From the NCBI GenBank assembly GCA_934203205.1, contig CAKPYV010000003.1:1-64000 (forward strand): DNA of 64,000 nt, given 5' to 3'. The translations under genes were made by a program, and so were the position numbers. Below the pieces are notes generated by a model. The model did no database searches, was not told where the DNA came from, and was given only the letters and a program-made list of their open reading frames with translations. Each line of letters starts with the position of its first letter. Positions within the stretch are counted from its first letter, which is position 1. Positions 16,261 through 25,103 of this stretch are shown here, piece after piece. This stretch comes from an uncultured Anaerovibrio sp. GTDB lineage: Bacteria; Bacillota; Negativicutes; Selenomonadales; Selenomonadaceae.

Positions 16261-17088
16261 TTATAGTTCAGGCTTTCTGTACAATTCCTCAGCGTAGCAA
16301 TCCTCTACTACAAATTCTCCTATCTGCTGGGGCCATCTACCTGGTATGCCATGAAAATCAGAACCGCCAGTTACCAGCAAATGATATTTTTCTGCCAACT
16401 CCAGATACCGTCTGGTATCCTCCTCATCATGTTTGGGATAAATAGCTTCAATGCCCTCAATACCGTTTTTCAACAGATCCTCCACTAAAGCATCATTATG
16501 TATCAGCTTGGGATGGGCCAGTACCGGCGTACCACCGCTATTCTTTATCAAATCAATTATTTCTTCTGCTTCCAAACGATAATGAGACACATAAGCAGGC
16601 TTACCCTTTTCCAGCAATTGCTCAAAGGTCTCCTTAACACTGGCGCAATATCCCTTCCGCACCATAACCTGAGCAATATGAGAACGGCTAATGGAGGTAC
16701 TGCCATCGGCAATCTCCAATACATCTGTCTCAGATATATCATAACCCAAATTCTGCAGCTTTTCCACCATAGTAGAAAATCTTGTCCACCTGGCTTCTAC
16801 CACATCGTTTAACCGCTCCACCAATTCCCTATTATAAATATCAATATTATAACCAAGAATATGAATCTCGCTGGTATCATGATGGGCACTAAATTCTATA
16901 CCAGGAATAATTTTGATACCTGCATTAGGATAAAGTCCTGCTTCATAAAGCTGACAAAGTCCATCTACAGTATCATGATCAGTAATTGCTATGAAATTAA
17001 GACCTGCCTTTTTCGCTGACTGAACCAGCTCCTCTGGTGTTAATAATCCATCAGAACAGCTGGTGTGCATATGCAAATCGCTTGACAT
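16261..17088 (-). CDS. PHP-domain phosphoesterase
   Basis: A 275-residue PHP metallohydrolase resembling TrpH/YciV, which in E. coli is a 5'-3' exonuclease/nucleoside 3',5'-bisphosphatase. Metal-ligand motifs are visible: DLHMHTSCSDG, AITDHDTVDG, PGIEFSA, ILGYNID, PVLAHPKL and GSDFHG. GAGGTATG lies before the ATG. The actual substrate here is inferred only from the family. Confidence 0.88.
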   Translation of the reverse strand: MSSDLHMHTSCSDGLLTPEELVQSAKKAGLNFIAITDHDTVDGLCQLYEAGLYPNAGIKIIPGIEFSAHHDTSEIHILGYNIDIYNRELVERLNDVVEARWTRFSTMVEKLQNLGYDISETDVLEIADGSTSISRSHIAQVMVRKGYCASVKETFEQLLEKGKPAYVSHYRLEAEEIIDLIKNSGGTPVLAHPKLIHNDALVEDLLKNGIEGIEAIYPKHDEEDTRRYLELAEKYHLLVTGGSDFHGIPGRWPQQIGEFVVEDCYAEELYRKPEL

Positions 17089-17179
17089 TAATCATACCTC
17101 GCTAACAAGGAAAAATATATTTTACACTCACTATTAATTCGCCAAAAAATAACAAAATCCTGCTTTACTCACAAATATA

Positions 17180-17956
17180 TTATTCAGTGATAAAAATACG
17201 CTCTATATTTACCGTTTTTTTCGTATCTGTATCAATATCCATTACTACGGCAGAATATACAGCTGGCCCCTCTGCCACATTGAAGCGGGCTGGCATACAG
17301 GTAGTAAATTTCTTAATAATAATCTCTGGCTCTACCCCCAGCACGGAATGCCAAGGACCTACCATACCCAAATCTGTAATATAGCCAGTCCCCTTAGGCA
17401 ATATTCTGGCATCAGAGGTCTGAATATGAGTATGAGTGCCAACTACCGCCTGTACCCTGCCATCCAGATAAAAGCCCATAGCCATTTTCTCTGAGGTAGT
17501 CTCTGCATGGAAATCCAAAACAAAAATATCTGCCTCATTGCCAATTTCCGACAAAATATCTTCAATTTTCTGGAAAGGACAATCCATATCCGGCATAAAA
17601 GCCCGGCCAGAAAGGTTGATTACAGCCACATTGGCGCAGCGAAAAGGATATATACACCAGCCCTTCCCTGGCGCTCCCTGTGGGTAGTTGGCAGGCCGTA
17701 CCAAATAAGGCTCCTGGTCAATAAAGCCATATACCTCTCGATTATCCCATATATGATTGCCAGAGGTAATAACATCGGCTCCTCCTCGCAGCAGCTCATC
17801 CATAGATTTACGGCTGATTCCCTTGCCACCAGCAGAATTTTCTCCATTCACAATAACCATGTCCACATTATATTTTTGACGCAGTTCTTTTGTATATCTA
17901 TCAAAGGCTTTGCGGCCAGTACGTCCTACCACATCGCCTACAAGCATAATCTTCAT
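17180..17956 (-). CDS. ymdB: YmdB-family metallophosphoesterase
   Basis: A 258-residue calcineurin-like phosphoesterase of the YmdB/TIGR00282 type; the Bacillus protein cleaves 2',3'-cAMP and affects biofilm and motility choice. The dimetal motifs are GDVVGRTGR, NGENSAGG, SGNHIWD, DFHAE and GTHTHIQTSD. ATG at 17956 follows AAGGAGA; a longer frame to 17998 has no support. It lies immediately after an unknown gene and rny, the usual rny-ymdB neighbourhood. Confidence 0.95.
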   Translation of the reverse strand: MKIMLVGDVVGRTGRKAFDRYTKELRQKYNVDMVIVNGENSAGGKGISRKSMDELLRGGADVITSGNHIWDNREVYGFIDQEPYLVRPANYPQGAPGKGWCIYPFRCANVAVINLSGRAFMPDMDCPFQKIEDILSEIGNEADIFVLDFHAETTSEKMAMGFYLDGRVQAVVGTHTHIQTSDARILPKGTGYITDLGMVGPWHSVLGVEPEIIIKKFTTCMPARFNVAEGPAVYSAVVMDIDTDTKKTVNIERIFITE

Positions 17957-17969
17957 GCGAATCTCCTTG

Positions 17970-18479
17970 TCAATATACCATAACCCGGCCTTCCTCACGG
18001 ATGCCTACCATATTTTCCCCAATGTGATTTTCCCGCAGGAAACGAATACGATAATCTATCATTTCAGACTGAGCCTCTACAGCATCTTCATCCAGATTTC
18101 TCACTCCATCTGTCAGAAGCAAATCGGCAAAATTTTCTCTTACCAAGGTAACCAACATATCTATTTCAGTCTTGGTAAGGCTGTCCAAATCTCTAAATAT
18201 ATGCAAGGCTCTTGTTTCATAAAAGAAAGCCATTCTGGCTCCCTGTATTCCTTCAAGCTCATGATAAAGTCTCAGGCTGTCTGTCAACAGCTGATTTACC
18301 TTGGTCATCCTCTCCTCAGAGGGCTTCTGGCTCAGGGTAAAATCCAGCCATATTCCCTCCTCTTTGCTGTCCAATGTAACCTTCCCCATTTCTGGGAAGC
18401 AAATCAGCAGGGAGGCTACCAGCTGGATGCTGTCCATAGATGCTTCACTAGTGGTTTTACGATTTTTCTTCATTTTCAT
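17970..18479 (-). CDS. Conserved protein of unknown function between rny and ymdB
   Basis: A 169-residue soluble, acidic protein that I cannot assign to a family. It starts MKMKKNRKTTSEASMDS, is mostly helix plus strand by pattern, and has no membrane segment or catalytic motif that I can see. A good AGAGGAGGT precedes the ATG. It ends 13 nt before ymdB, so the two are almost certainly co-transcribed; a terminator separates it from rny. Confidence 0.75.
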   Translation of the reverse strand: MKMKKNRKTTSEASMDSIQLVASLLICFPEMGKVTLDSKEEGIWLDFTLSQKPSEERMTKVNQLLTDSLRLYHELEGIQGARMAFFYETRALHIFRDLDSLTKTEIDMLVTLVRENFADLLLTDGVRNLDEDAVEAQSEMIDYRIRFLRENHIGENMVGIREEGRVMVY

Positions 18480-18531
18480 AATTGGTACCTCCTCTCACAG
18501 ATATTATGAGAGAATTTTCGCCCAGGGTCTT

Positions 18532-18564
18532 AAAAAAACAGGCTGCCGCCCCAGGACGACAGCC
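18532..18564 (-). terminator. Terminator after rny
   Basis: GGCTGtCG/CGgCAGCC stem followed by TGTTTTTTT on the minus strand. Confidence 0.85.
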
Positions 18565-18581
18565 CAATTTATTTGTCAAAA

Positions 18582-20120
18582 TTATTTTGCGTAATCAACT
18601 ACGCGGGTTTCACGAATAATAGTGGCCTTAATCTGACCTGGATACTCCAGCTCAGACTCAATCTTCTTGACAATATCGTGTGCCAGAATAACAGCACCTG
18701 CATCATCAACCTTGTCAGGCTTAACCATAACTCGAATCTCACGACCTGCCTGAATGGCAAAGCAACGCTCTACACCGCTAAAGCTCTCTGCAATCTCCTC
18801 CAAACGGGTAAGACGCTTCAAATAGGACTCCAGGCTTTCACGACGGGCACCAGGACGAGCAGCGGATACAGCATCAGCTGCTGCCACCAATACTGCTTCC
18901 ACAGTATTTGGCTCTGCATCTCCATGATGGGCCATAATAGCATTGATAACATCCTTGGACTCACGATACTTCTTGGCAATATCTGCACCGATGGTTACAT
19001 GAGTACCCTCAACCTCGTTGTCAATGGATTTACCAATATCATGAATCAGGCCGGCACGCTTGGCCAGCATAACATCTACCCCCAGCTCAGCAGCCATCAT
19101 GCCTGCCAAATGGGATACCTCTACAGAGTGATTCAATACATTCTGACCATAGCTGGTACGATATCTCAAACGGCCCAGCAGCTTAATCAGCTCTGGATGA
19201 AGGCCATGAACACCGGTATCAAAGGTAGCCTGCTCACCAGCCTCCTTGATGCGCTGGTCCACTTCGCGACGAGCCTTCTTCACCATTTCCTCTATGCTGG
19301 TAGGATGAATACGCCCATCAGCAATCAGCTTCTCCAAGGCAATTCTGGCCACCTCACGGCGTACAGGATCAAAGCCGGAAAGAATAACAGCCTCTGGAGT
19401 ATCATCAATAATCAGGTCAATACCTGTCATGGTTTCCAAAGCCCGAATATTACGTCCCTCACGACCAATGATTCTGCCCTTCATTTCATCGTTAGGCAGA
19501 GCAACTACAGATACAGTAGTTTCTGCTACATGGTCAGCAGCACAACGCTGAATAGCCATAGAAATAATATTTCTAGCCTTTTTGTCAGCCTCATCCTTAA
19601 CCTGCTGCTCATATTCCTTGATTTTCATTGCCTTCTCATGCTGCAGCTCCTCATCAATTTCAGCTAACAGCATAGTCTTGGCTTCTTCAGTGGTCAAAGT
19701 GGAAATACGCTCCAGCTCAGACTTCTGCTTCTCGTGAAGCTCATCAATAGCAGCCTGGCTCTTTTCCAGCTTTGCTTCCTGGGAGGCAAGGTTTTCTTCC
19801 TTTTTCTCCAAAGAATCCAGTTTTCGGTCCAGATTCTCCTCCTTGGACACCAGACGGCGCTCCTGACGCTGCAATTCATTACGGCGGTCACGGGTTTCAC
19901 GATCTAATTCCTGACGAAGACGATGTACATCTTCCTTTGCTTCTAATAGCTTTTCCTTTTTTGCAGCCTCGCCCTTGGACTCAGCAGCCTTCACAATACG
20001 ACGAGCTTCCTCCTCAGCAGAACCAATCTGCTTTTCGGCAGCCTGCTTGCGCATCATATAGCCTCCGGCACCACCTACTGCCAAAGCGGCAATTGCTGCA
20101 AGTATAATCTCAATGATAAT
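18582..20120 (-). CDS. rny: Ribonuclease Y
   Basis: Membrane-anchored endoribonuclease that initiates mRNA decay in Bacillota. Order: N-terminal membrane helix (IILAAIAALAVGGAGGYM), a long charged coiled coil, KH domain (GRIIGREGRNIRALE), HD domain (LIHDIGKSID) and the conserved C-terminus. The start is uncertain. The only good ribosome site, AAGGAGG (20127-20133), lies 6 nt before an in-frame ATT at 20120, and starting there gives the typical short N-terminus. ATG codons at 20156 and 20171 are in frame and downstream of the promoter but have no ribosome site; they would add a basic MKWQNNKRRR extension. Confidence 0.95.
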   Translation of the reverse strand: MIIEIILAAIAALAVGGAGGYMMRKQAAEKQIGSAEEEARRIVKAAESKGEAAKKEKLLEAKEDVHRLRQELDRETRDRRNELQRQERRLVSKEENLDRKLDSLEKKEENLASQEAKLEKSQAAIDELHEKQKSELERISTLTTEEAKTMLLAEIDEELQHEKAMKIKEYEQQVKDEADKKARNIISMAIQRCAADHVAETTVSVVALPNDEMKGRIIGREGRNIRALETMTGIDLIIDDTPEAVILSGFDPVRREVARIALEKLIADGRIHPTSIEEMVKKARREVDQRIKEAGEQATFDTGVHGLHPELIKLLGRLRYRTSYGQNVLNHSVEVSHLAGMMAAELGVDVMLAKRAGLIHDIGKSIDNEVEGTHVTIGADIAKKYRESKDVINAIMAHHGDAEPNTVEAVLVAAADAVSAARPGARRESLESYLKRLTRLEEIAESFSGVERCFAIQAGREIRVMVKPDKVDDAGAVILAHDIVKKIESELEYPGQIKATIIRETRVVDYAK

Positions 20121-20206
20121 AACACACCTCCTTCTTTTATTATTCTGCCATTTCATGGCGTTTATTATCATTCATCAGCTGTATTCTCACACAACCATAC
20201 CATTAT

Positions 20207-20235
20207 ATTTTACGAATTATCAGCCCTAAAGTCAA
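20207..20235 (-). promoter_or_regulatory. Predicted rny promoter
   Basis: TTGACT (20230-20235), 17-nt spacer, TAAAAT (20207-20212) on the minus strand. Expected transcription start is near 20200, upstream of all candidate rny start codons. Confidence 0.6.
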
Positions 20236-20250
20236 GTATGAATCATAGAC

Positions 20251-20302
20251 AATAAGACAGCTGTCTCAAGACAAATTCATGTCCTTGAAACAGCTGCTTA
20301 TT
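20251..20302 (-). terminator. Long hairpin after the SHMT-like gene
   Basis: Near-perfect stem of about 19 bp (AATAAG, CAGCTGT and TCAAG arms with two mismatches) starting 1 nt after the stop codon. The tail is T-poor on the minus strand, so it may be a terminator or an mRNA 3'-end stabiliser. Confidence 0.6.
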
Positions 20303-20303
20303 C

Positions 20304-21623
20304 TTACCTATTGAAAATCCTTTTCAGCACACTCTTTTTCTCATTGGCTGCTATATCGTGGGCGGAAATCTTGTCAGAACCATCAAAGGACATTTCCGCA
20401 TTGCTGCCTCTAGGCAGCCATTCCTCGGAGAAAATCGGCTTATCCATCAGGAGAATTCCTACCTTCTCCCTTATTGACTTCAAGCCATCTGAATCATCCT
20501 GCACCATGGCCTTGGCCAACAGGGCGGATATTTTTCTAATATCATTTTCCTTCAAGGAACGGGTTGTGGGATTGAGAGTGGAAAGCCGCAGTGTATGATA
20601 TTTATGATTGCCGTTATCCGTCAGCAGCTCGGAGACCTTCACCAAAAATCCCGCTGCTGCCAGCCGCCGCTGCATATCCCCTAGGGATATACTTTGGGGA
20701 AAGGCCACCACAACCAGATGGGAATCAGTGCCACCGCACAGTACCTGACAGCCTGCCTGCTGCAGGGATTCCCACATAATCTGGGCATTTTGGATAACCT
20801 GCCGGCCATAGGCCGCAAATTCCTTGGTTTCTGCCTCTCTAAAGGCCACAGACAAAGCGGCTAAACGATTTCTATGGAGGGCGCTATGACCATTCGCCAC
20901 CACGGATTCATCCAGCTGCTCCTGCAGCTCCTTCTTGCAGAGGATCACCGCCCCTTCCGGTCCATGAATGGCATCATCTGTGGCAAAGGTAACAATATCT
21001 GCCTCTGGGAATGGGGATGGCTGCAATCCTGCCGCTACCTGCCCTACCTTTTGCCCCAAATCAACCCACAACAGGGCATCATTCCTATGGGCAATTCCTG
21101 CCAGTCGGCCATAATCGACATTTCTGGAGTAACTGGTAGGAGAGAAAATCAACAGCTTGGCCTGATTATCGGCAAGGATATCCTCCATGGACTGCCAATC
21201 CAAATCATTGGCATCCCCAGTCAGATAGAATGGGACAAATTTGTAGTCCAATCCCTCGCAATGCTCTGCCTTGCGCCCATTGAAGCTTACAACACAGTCA
21301 CCATCATTGAGCAGCCCCTTGCAGACAATTCTGGTGGCTGCCACAATACCACCGATGCGTACAATGGCATGTTCTGCCCCAAAAAGCTTCTCGGCCCGTT
21401 CAGCAGCGATTTGCTCAAAGCCTCTAAATTGAGATATAGCATGATAATCCCAATCACTGTTGGTCAACACACTGCCTTCCAAATAGGCAACCAAGGGAGA
21501 TTCAGCATTCATAGTAGGCATCAGGGACAGCTCATATCGCTGCTGACAGATTTCATCCTGCAACTTGCCATATACCTCTCCATCCAGCTGTTTCAAGGCA
21601 GCCAATATTTCGTCTTTGTTCAT
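20304..21623 (-). CDS. Serine hydroxymethyltransferase-like protein without the PLP lysine
   Basis: A 439-residue protein with the overall SHMT (GlyA) fold signatures: GSVLTN at 50-55, AERAEKLFGAEHA at 74-86, AAGLQPSPFPEADIVT near 197-212, and RLSTLNPTTR near 346-355, which keeps the carboxylate-binding Arg346. The PLP segment reads TFATDDAIHGPEGA where active SHMT has TTTTHKTLRGPRGG, so the Schiff-base Lys is Asp217 and its His neighbour is Asp216. The YAEGYPGKRYYGG loop and AHIAGL are also lost. A C-terminal extension of about 50 residues ends KKSVLKRIFNR. It is unlikely to be a functional SHMT. It follows the SLC13-type gene by 17 nt with a GGGAG ribosome site. Confidence 0.88.
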   Translation of the reverse strand: MNKDEILAALKQLDGEVYGKLQDEICQQRYELSLMPTMNAESPLVAYLEGSVLTNSDWDYHAISQFRGFEQIAAERAEKLFGAEHAIVRIGGIVAATRIVCKGLLNDGDCVVSFNGRKAEHCEGLDYKFVPFYLTGDANDLDWQSMEDILADNQAKLLIFSPTSYSRNVDYGRLAGIAHRNDALLWVDLGQKVGQVAAGLQPSPFPEADIVTFATDDAIHGPEGAVILCKKELQEQLDESVVANGHSALHRNRLAALSVAFREAETKEFAAYGRQVIQNAQIMWESLQQAGCQVLCGGTDSHLVVVAFPQSISLGDMQRRLAAAGFLVKVSELLTDNGNHKYHTLRLSTLNPTTRSLKENDIRKISALLAKAMVQDDSDGLKSIREKVGILLMDKPIFSEEWLPRGSNAEMSFDGSDKISAHDIAANEKKSVLKRIFNR

Positions 21624-21640
21624 AGTTCAACTCCCTTATT

Positions 21641-22900
21641 TTAGAATGGCCAAACAGCCGGAATAACCAGCATACATACGGCCAAGGAAAAGGCAACCAA
21701 CGGAGTGCCAATCTTCACATAGTCCATAAAACGGAATTTTCCAGGCCCCAGCACCAGCGTATTTGGCGGAGTAGCCACAGGAGTGGTAAAGGCACAGGAA
21801 GCTGCAATACCAATGGTCATAAGAATCGGCAGAGGTGATACCCCAATGCTTTGGGCAATGGAAAGGCCAATGGGAGCCAGCAGAGCTGCGGAAGCTGTAT
21901 TGGACATAAACTGAGTCAAACCGCAGGACAGCAGGAACATGGCCACAACGATTACCATAGGGTCAGGATTGCCGCCAATCATATCTACTACGGTATTGGC
22001 AATCATGCCGCCAGCACCGGTTTTGTCCATGGCACTAGCCAAGGGCAGCATACCGGCAAAGAGGAAAATGGTAGTCCAGTCAACACCCTTATATGCCTGT
22101 TTCTCAGAGAGACAGCCAGTCAAAACACAGGCCAAGGCACCAATAACGGAGGACACGTGCATAGGCACATTGATCTGCTTCTCGAAAACCATGGCCAGAA
22201 CCACGCCACACAGAATACCGGCACAAACCATCATTTTCTTGCTATTGCCAGGAGCCTCCGAGGTACTGTCACTGGCTACGGTATCTACATTATCATGTGG
22301 ACAAAGTCTTCCGCCTATGGTCATCATGTACAGCATGCCCATTAGGGAAAGAGGGATGCCTATCCAGGCAAATTCAAAGAAGCCAAAGGGAGTCATACCG
22401 CTGTTTTCCAGAGTAGCACTCATCAGTATATTAGGCGGCGTCCCAATCAAGGTAATTGTACCGCCTACATTGGCTGCTACCGCCAGGGACATAAGCTGGG
22501 AGGAGGCAGATAGCTTGGCAGCTGCACAAATCTGTACAACCACAGGCAAAAGACAAGCTACAGTAGCGGTATTGGAGGATATGGCGGACAAGACCACCGT
22601 AACCAATACCAGGGCAAACATCAAACGCTTTTCTCCAGTACCTGCTGCTTTAACAACAGTTACACCGATTTTTTGAGCCAGTCCCGTCTGGAACATGGCA
22701 GCACCAATAACAAACATACCTGCAAACAGAACTACTGTGGAATTGGACAGACCCGAAAATACCTGCTGAGGTGTCAGCACCCCTAATAATCCCAATGCAA
22801 TAGCCGAACCCATGGCAGTAGCGGCCAAAGGAATAATTTCTGTGGCAAATAAAATGGAAGAAATACATAATACAATAAGTGTCAGTGTGGATGGCTCCAT
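21641..22900 (-). CDS. SLC13/DASS-type anion transporter
   Basis: A 419-residue polytopic membrane protein of the divalent anion:Na+ symporter or ArsB/NhaD superfamily. Two SNT signature motifs are visible, SSNTATVACLLPV and MSNTASAALLAPI, one in each half, with PPNILMSA and PPNTLVLGPGKFRFMDY re-entrant segments. Substrate is likely a di- or tricarboxylate or sulfate, but this cannot be read from sequence. AGGAGTG precedes the ATG. It is the first gene of a two-gene unit with the SHMT-like protein. Confidence 0.88.
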   Translation of the reverse strand: MEPSTLTLIVLCISSILFATEIIPLAATAMGSAIALGLLGVLTPQQVFSGLSNSTVVLFAGMFVIGAAMFQTGLAQKIGVTVVKAAGTGEKRLMFALVLVTVVLSAISSNTATVACLLPVVVQICAAAKLSASSQLMSLAVAANVGGTITLIGTPPNILMSATLENSGMTPFGFFEFAWIGIPLSLMGMLYMMTIGGRLCPHDNVDTVASDSTSEAPGNSKKMMVCAGILCGVVLAMVFEKQINVPMHVSSVIGALACVLTGCLSEKQAYKGVDWTTIFLFAGMLPLASAMDKTGAGGMIANTVVDMIGGNPDPMVIVVAMFLLSCGLTQFMSNTASAALLAPIGLSIAQSIGVSPLPILMTIGIAASCAFTTPVATPPNTLVLGPGKFRFMDYVKIGTPLVAFSLAVCMLVIPAVWPF

Positions 22901-23064
22901 TTGTCATCACTCCTACATCTAAATATAAACCATTACGCTCATATATACCCCTAGCCATATTGAGCAGCCGGCCTTTTCATTATGGGCAGGGGCTGGTTAT
23001 AGACTATATGATAATATATTATACAGAATTTTTCCAATACCGTTTAAGCATAAAATATTAGTTT

Positions 23065-24735
23065 TTATTTCTTTACCATACGGTTAATAGCACTAAAGAG
23101 AGCCATCACGGAAGCGGTAATAATATCTGTATCCATACCAGCACCCCAGGTAATCTTGCCATCTGTGCCAGTTACACCAATATAGGCCATAGCACGAGAG
23201 GTGGAACCAATTTCCAAAGCGTGCTCGCTATAGGTCAAATCTGTATATCTTACATCAGTGTTTTCCTGCATAGCATTGCTGATAGCATCCAGACGACCAT
23301 TACCCTTGGCCTTAAATACAGTTGGCTTGCCGTTGATTTCCAGCTCCACATAGCCGGAGCGGGTGCCATCTACTTCCTTTTTCAAGCTGAAATCAATGAG
23401 ATTATACGGAGTAGAAACATTTACATAATTATCATGGAAAATCTGATAGATTTCATCTCCCAGCAGTTCCTTATGCTTGTGGTCGGATACATCCTTAACA
23501 CAGTAGCCGAAATCCTCCCGCATCTTCTTTGGCATGGAGATACCATATTTCTGCTCCATAATGTAGGCTACACCGCCCTTGCCAGACTGGCTGTTGATGC
23601 GGATAACATCTGCTTCATATTCACGGCCTACATCATGAGGATCTATTGGCAGATATGGTACAGTCCAATGATCTGGATCCTGCTCCTCACGCCACTTCAT
23701 GCCCTTGGCAATAGCATCCTGATGGGAACCAGAGAAGGCTGCAAATACCAGGGCACCAGCATATGGCTGACGCTCATGTACATGCATTCTAGTAACCTTT
23801 TCATAAAGCTCCACCAACTCATGGATATTGGAGAAATCCAGCTTTGGATCTACGCCTAATACATACATATTCATGGCAATGGTTACAATATCAGCATTAC
23901 CAGTACGCTCACCATTACCAAAGAGAGTACCCTCGATACGGTCAGCACCAGCCAACAGGCCCATCTCGGAATCAGCTACGCCACAGCCTCTATCATTATG
24001 AGGATGTAGGGAAAGCTCCACCGCATCACGATATTTCAGGTTCTGGGAAATATAAGCTACCTGCATGGCATAAATATGAGGCATGGACATTTCCACAGTA
24101 ACAGGAATATTGATAATAGCCTTGCGGTCTGGAGTTGGCTTCCATACATCCAGCACGGCATTACATACCTCTAAAGCGTACTCTGGCTCAGTACCGGTAA
24201 AGCTCTCTGGAGAATATTCAAAGCGATAGTTAGCTCCAGCCTCCTCAGTGAGCTTCTGCAAAAGCTTGGCACCATCAATGGCAATCTGCTTGATTTCTTC
24301 CTTGTTCTTGCGGAAAACCTGCTGACGCTGGGCAAAGGATGTGGAATTGTACACATGAACAATGGCGTTCTTAACACCCTTGAGAGCCTCAAAGGTCTTT
24401 TTGATAATATGCTCTCTAGCCTGAGTCAATACCTGAACAGTTACATCATCTGGAATCAGATTTTCATCTACCAGACGGCGCAGGAAGGTATATTCAGTTT
24501 CAGAGGCTGCTGGGAAGCCAACCTCAATCTCCTTGAAACCAATCTTAACCAGCATCTTGAAGAACTCAATCTTTTCATCAAGGCTCATAGGAATAATCAA
24601 AGCTTGATTACCATCTCGCAGGTCAACAGAGCACCAGGTTGGGGCCTTGTCTGGGAACTGCTTCTGAGCCCAGCTCATATCAATAGTTGGGGGCATAAAA
24701 TAACCAGGCTGATACTTTTTTACATTTTCCATCAT
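23065..24735 (-). CDS. leuA: 2-isopropylmalate synthase, long form
   Basis: First leucine-specific step: acetyl-CoA plus 2-ketoisovalerate to 2-isopropylmalate. The about 556-residue protein is of the long, yeast/actinobacterial-like class (LeuA type 2). It has the catalytic WCSVDLRDGNQALIIPMS, the metal-binding LHPHNDRG, GTLFGNGERTGN, and the C-terminal leucine-binding regulatory domain. The start is one of two adjacent ATGs (24735, 24732) after GGGAGAGA; the TTG at 24762 is upstream of that site. It is controlled by a T-box leader and is not followed by leuB/C/D here. Confidence 0.96.
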   Translation of the reverse strand: MMENVKKYQPGYFMPPTIDMSWAQKQFPDKAPTWCSVDLRDGNQALIIPMSLDEKIEFFKMLVKIGFKEIEVGFPAASETEYTFLRRLVDENLIPDDVTVQVLTQAREHIIKKTFEALKGVKNAIVHVYNSTSFAQRQQVFRKNKEEIKQIAIDGAKLLQKLTEEAGANYRFEYSPESFTGTEPEYALEVCNAVLDVWKPTPDRKAIINIPVTVEMSMPHIYAMQVAYISQNLKYRDAVELSLHPHNDRGCGVADSEMGLLAGADRIEGTLFGNGERTGNADIVTIAMNMYVLGVDPKLDFSNIHELVELYEKVTRMHVHERQPYAGALVFAAFSGSHQDAIAKGMKWREEQDPDHWTVPYLPIDPHDVGREYEADVIRINSQSGKGGVAYIMEQKYGISMPKKMREDFGYCVKDVSDHKHKELLGDEIYQIFHDNYVNVSTPYNLIDFSLKKEVDGTRSGYVELEINGKPTVFKAKGNGRLDAISNAMQENTDVRYTDLTYSEHALEIGSTSRAMAYIGVTGTDGKITWGAGMDTDIITASVMALFSAINRMVKK

Positions 24736-24785
24736 CAATCTCTCCCTTGCTTGATTACGCAAAAACTATCTACGGAGACGATGGC

Positions 24786-25075
24786 AACAAAAAAGCTCCG
24801 TCTCCTTTTACAGAGACGAAGCTTAAACCTCCGTGGTACCACTCATATTCACACATTGCTGTGTGCACTCATTTACGGATACTGACATATCCTCCTGTTG
24901 TAACGGTCAGTTCCCGGCACCGCCTACACCAAAGGTTCAGGGTGCTGCTCCAGGGCCAGTTCACATTGCATTGCCTGCTGTCTCGCACCAGCCGACAGCT
25001 CTCTGAAGGGTACTGCAATACTACTACTCCCCATCCTTGCATTTGCTTATTAACTTGTGTAGTTAAGAGTATATC
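24786..25075 (-). promoter_or_regulatory. T-box leader of leuA
   Basis: The 340-nt gap between leuA and clpB is a T-box riboswitch on the minus strand. Evidence: the T-box core GTGGTACCACGGAGG (24828-24842), a terminator AAGCTTCGTCTC...GAGACGGAGCTTTTTT (24787-24824) that competes with the antiterminator, and a Stem I with AGAGAGC and CTGGTGCGAGAC elements. The CTG in GAACTGGCC (24957-24959) sits where I would expect the specifier and would read leucine. Uncharged tRNA-Leu should open leuA expression. The specifier assignment is by eye. Confidence 0.88.
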
Positions 25076-25103
25076 AAATCATTTGCTTGATTTCAAGTAA
25101 AAA

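Noticed and set aside
22901..23064. Riboswitch between leuA and the SLC13-type gene
   Set aside because: Only weak imperfect pairing (CAGCC/GGCTG) is visible, and no known aptamer core.
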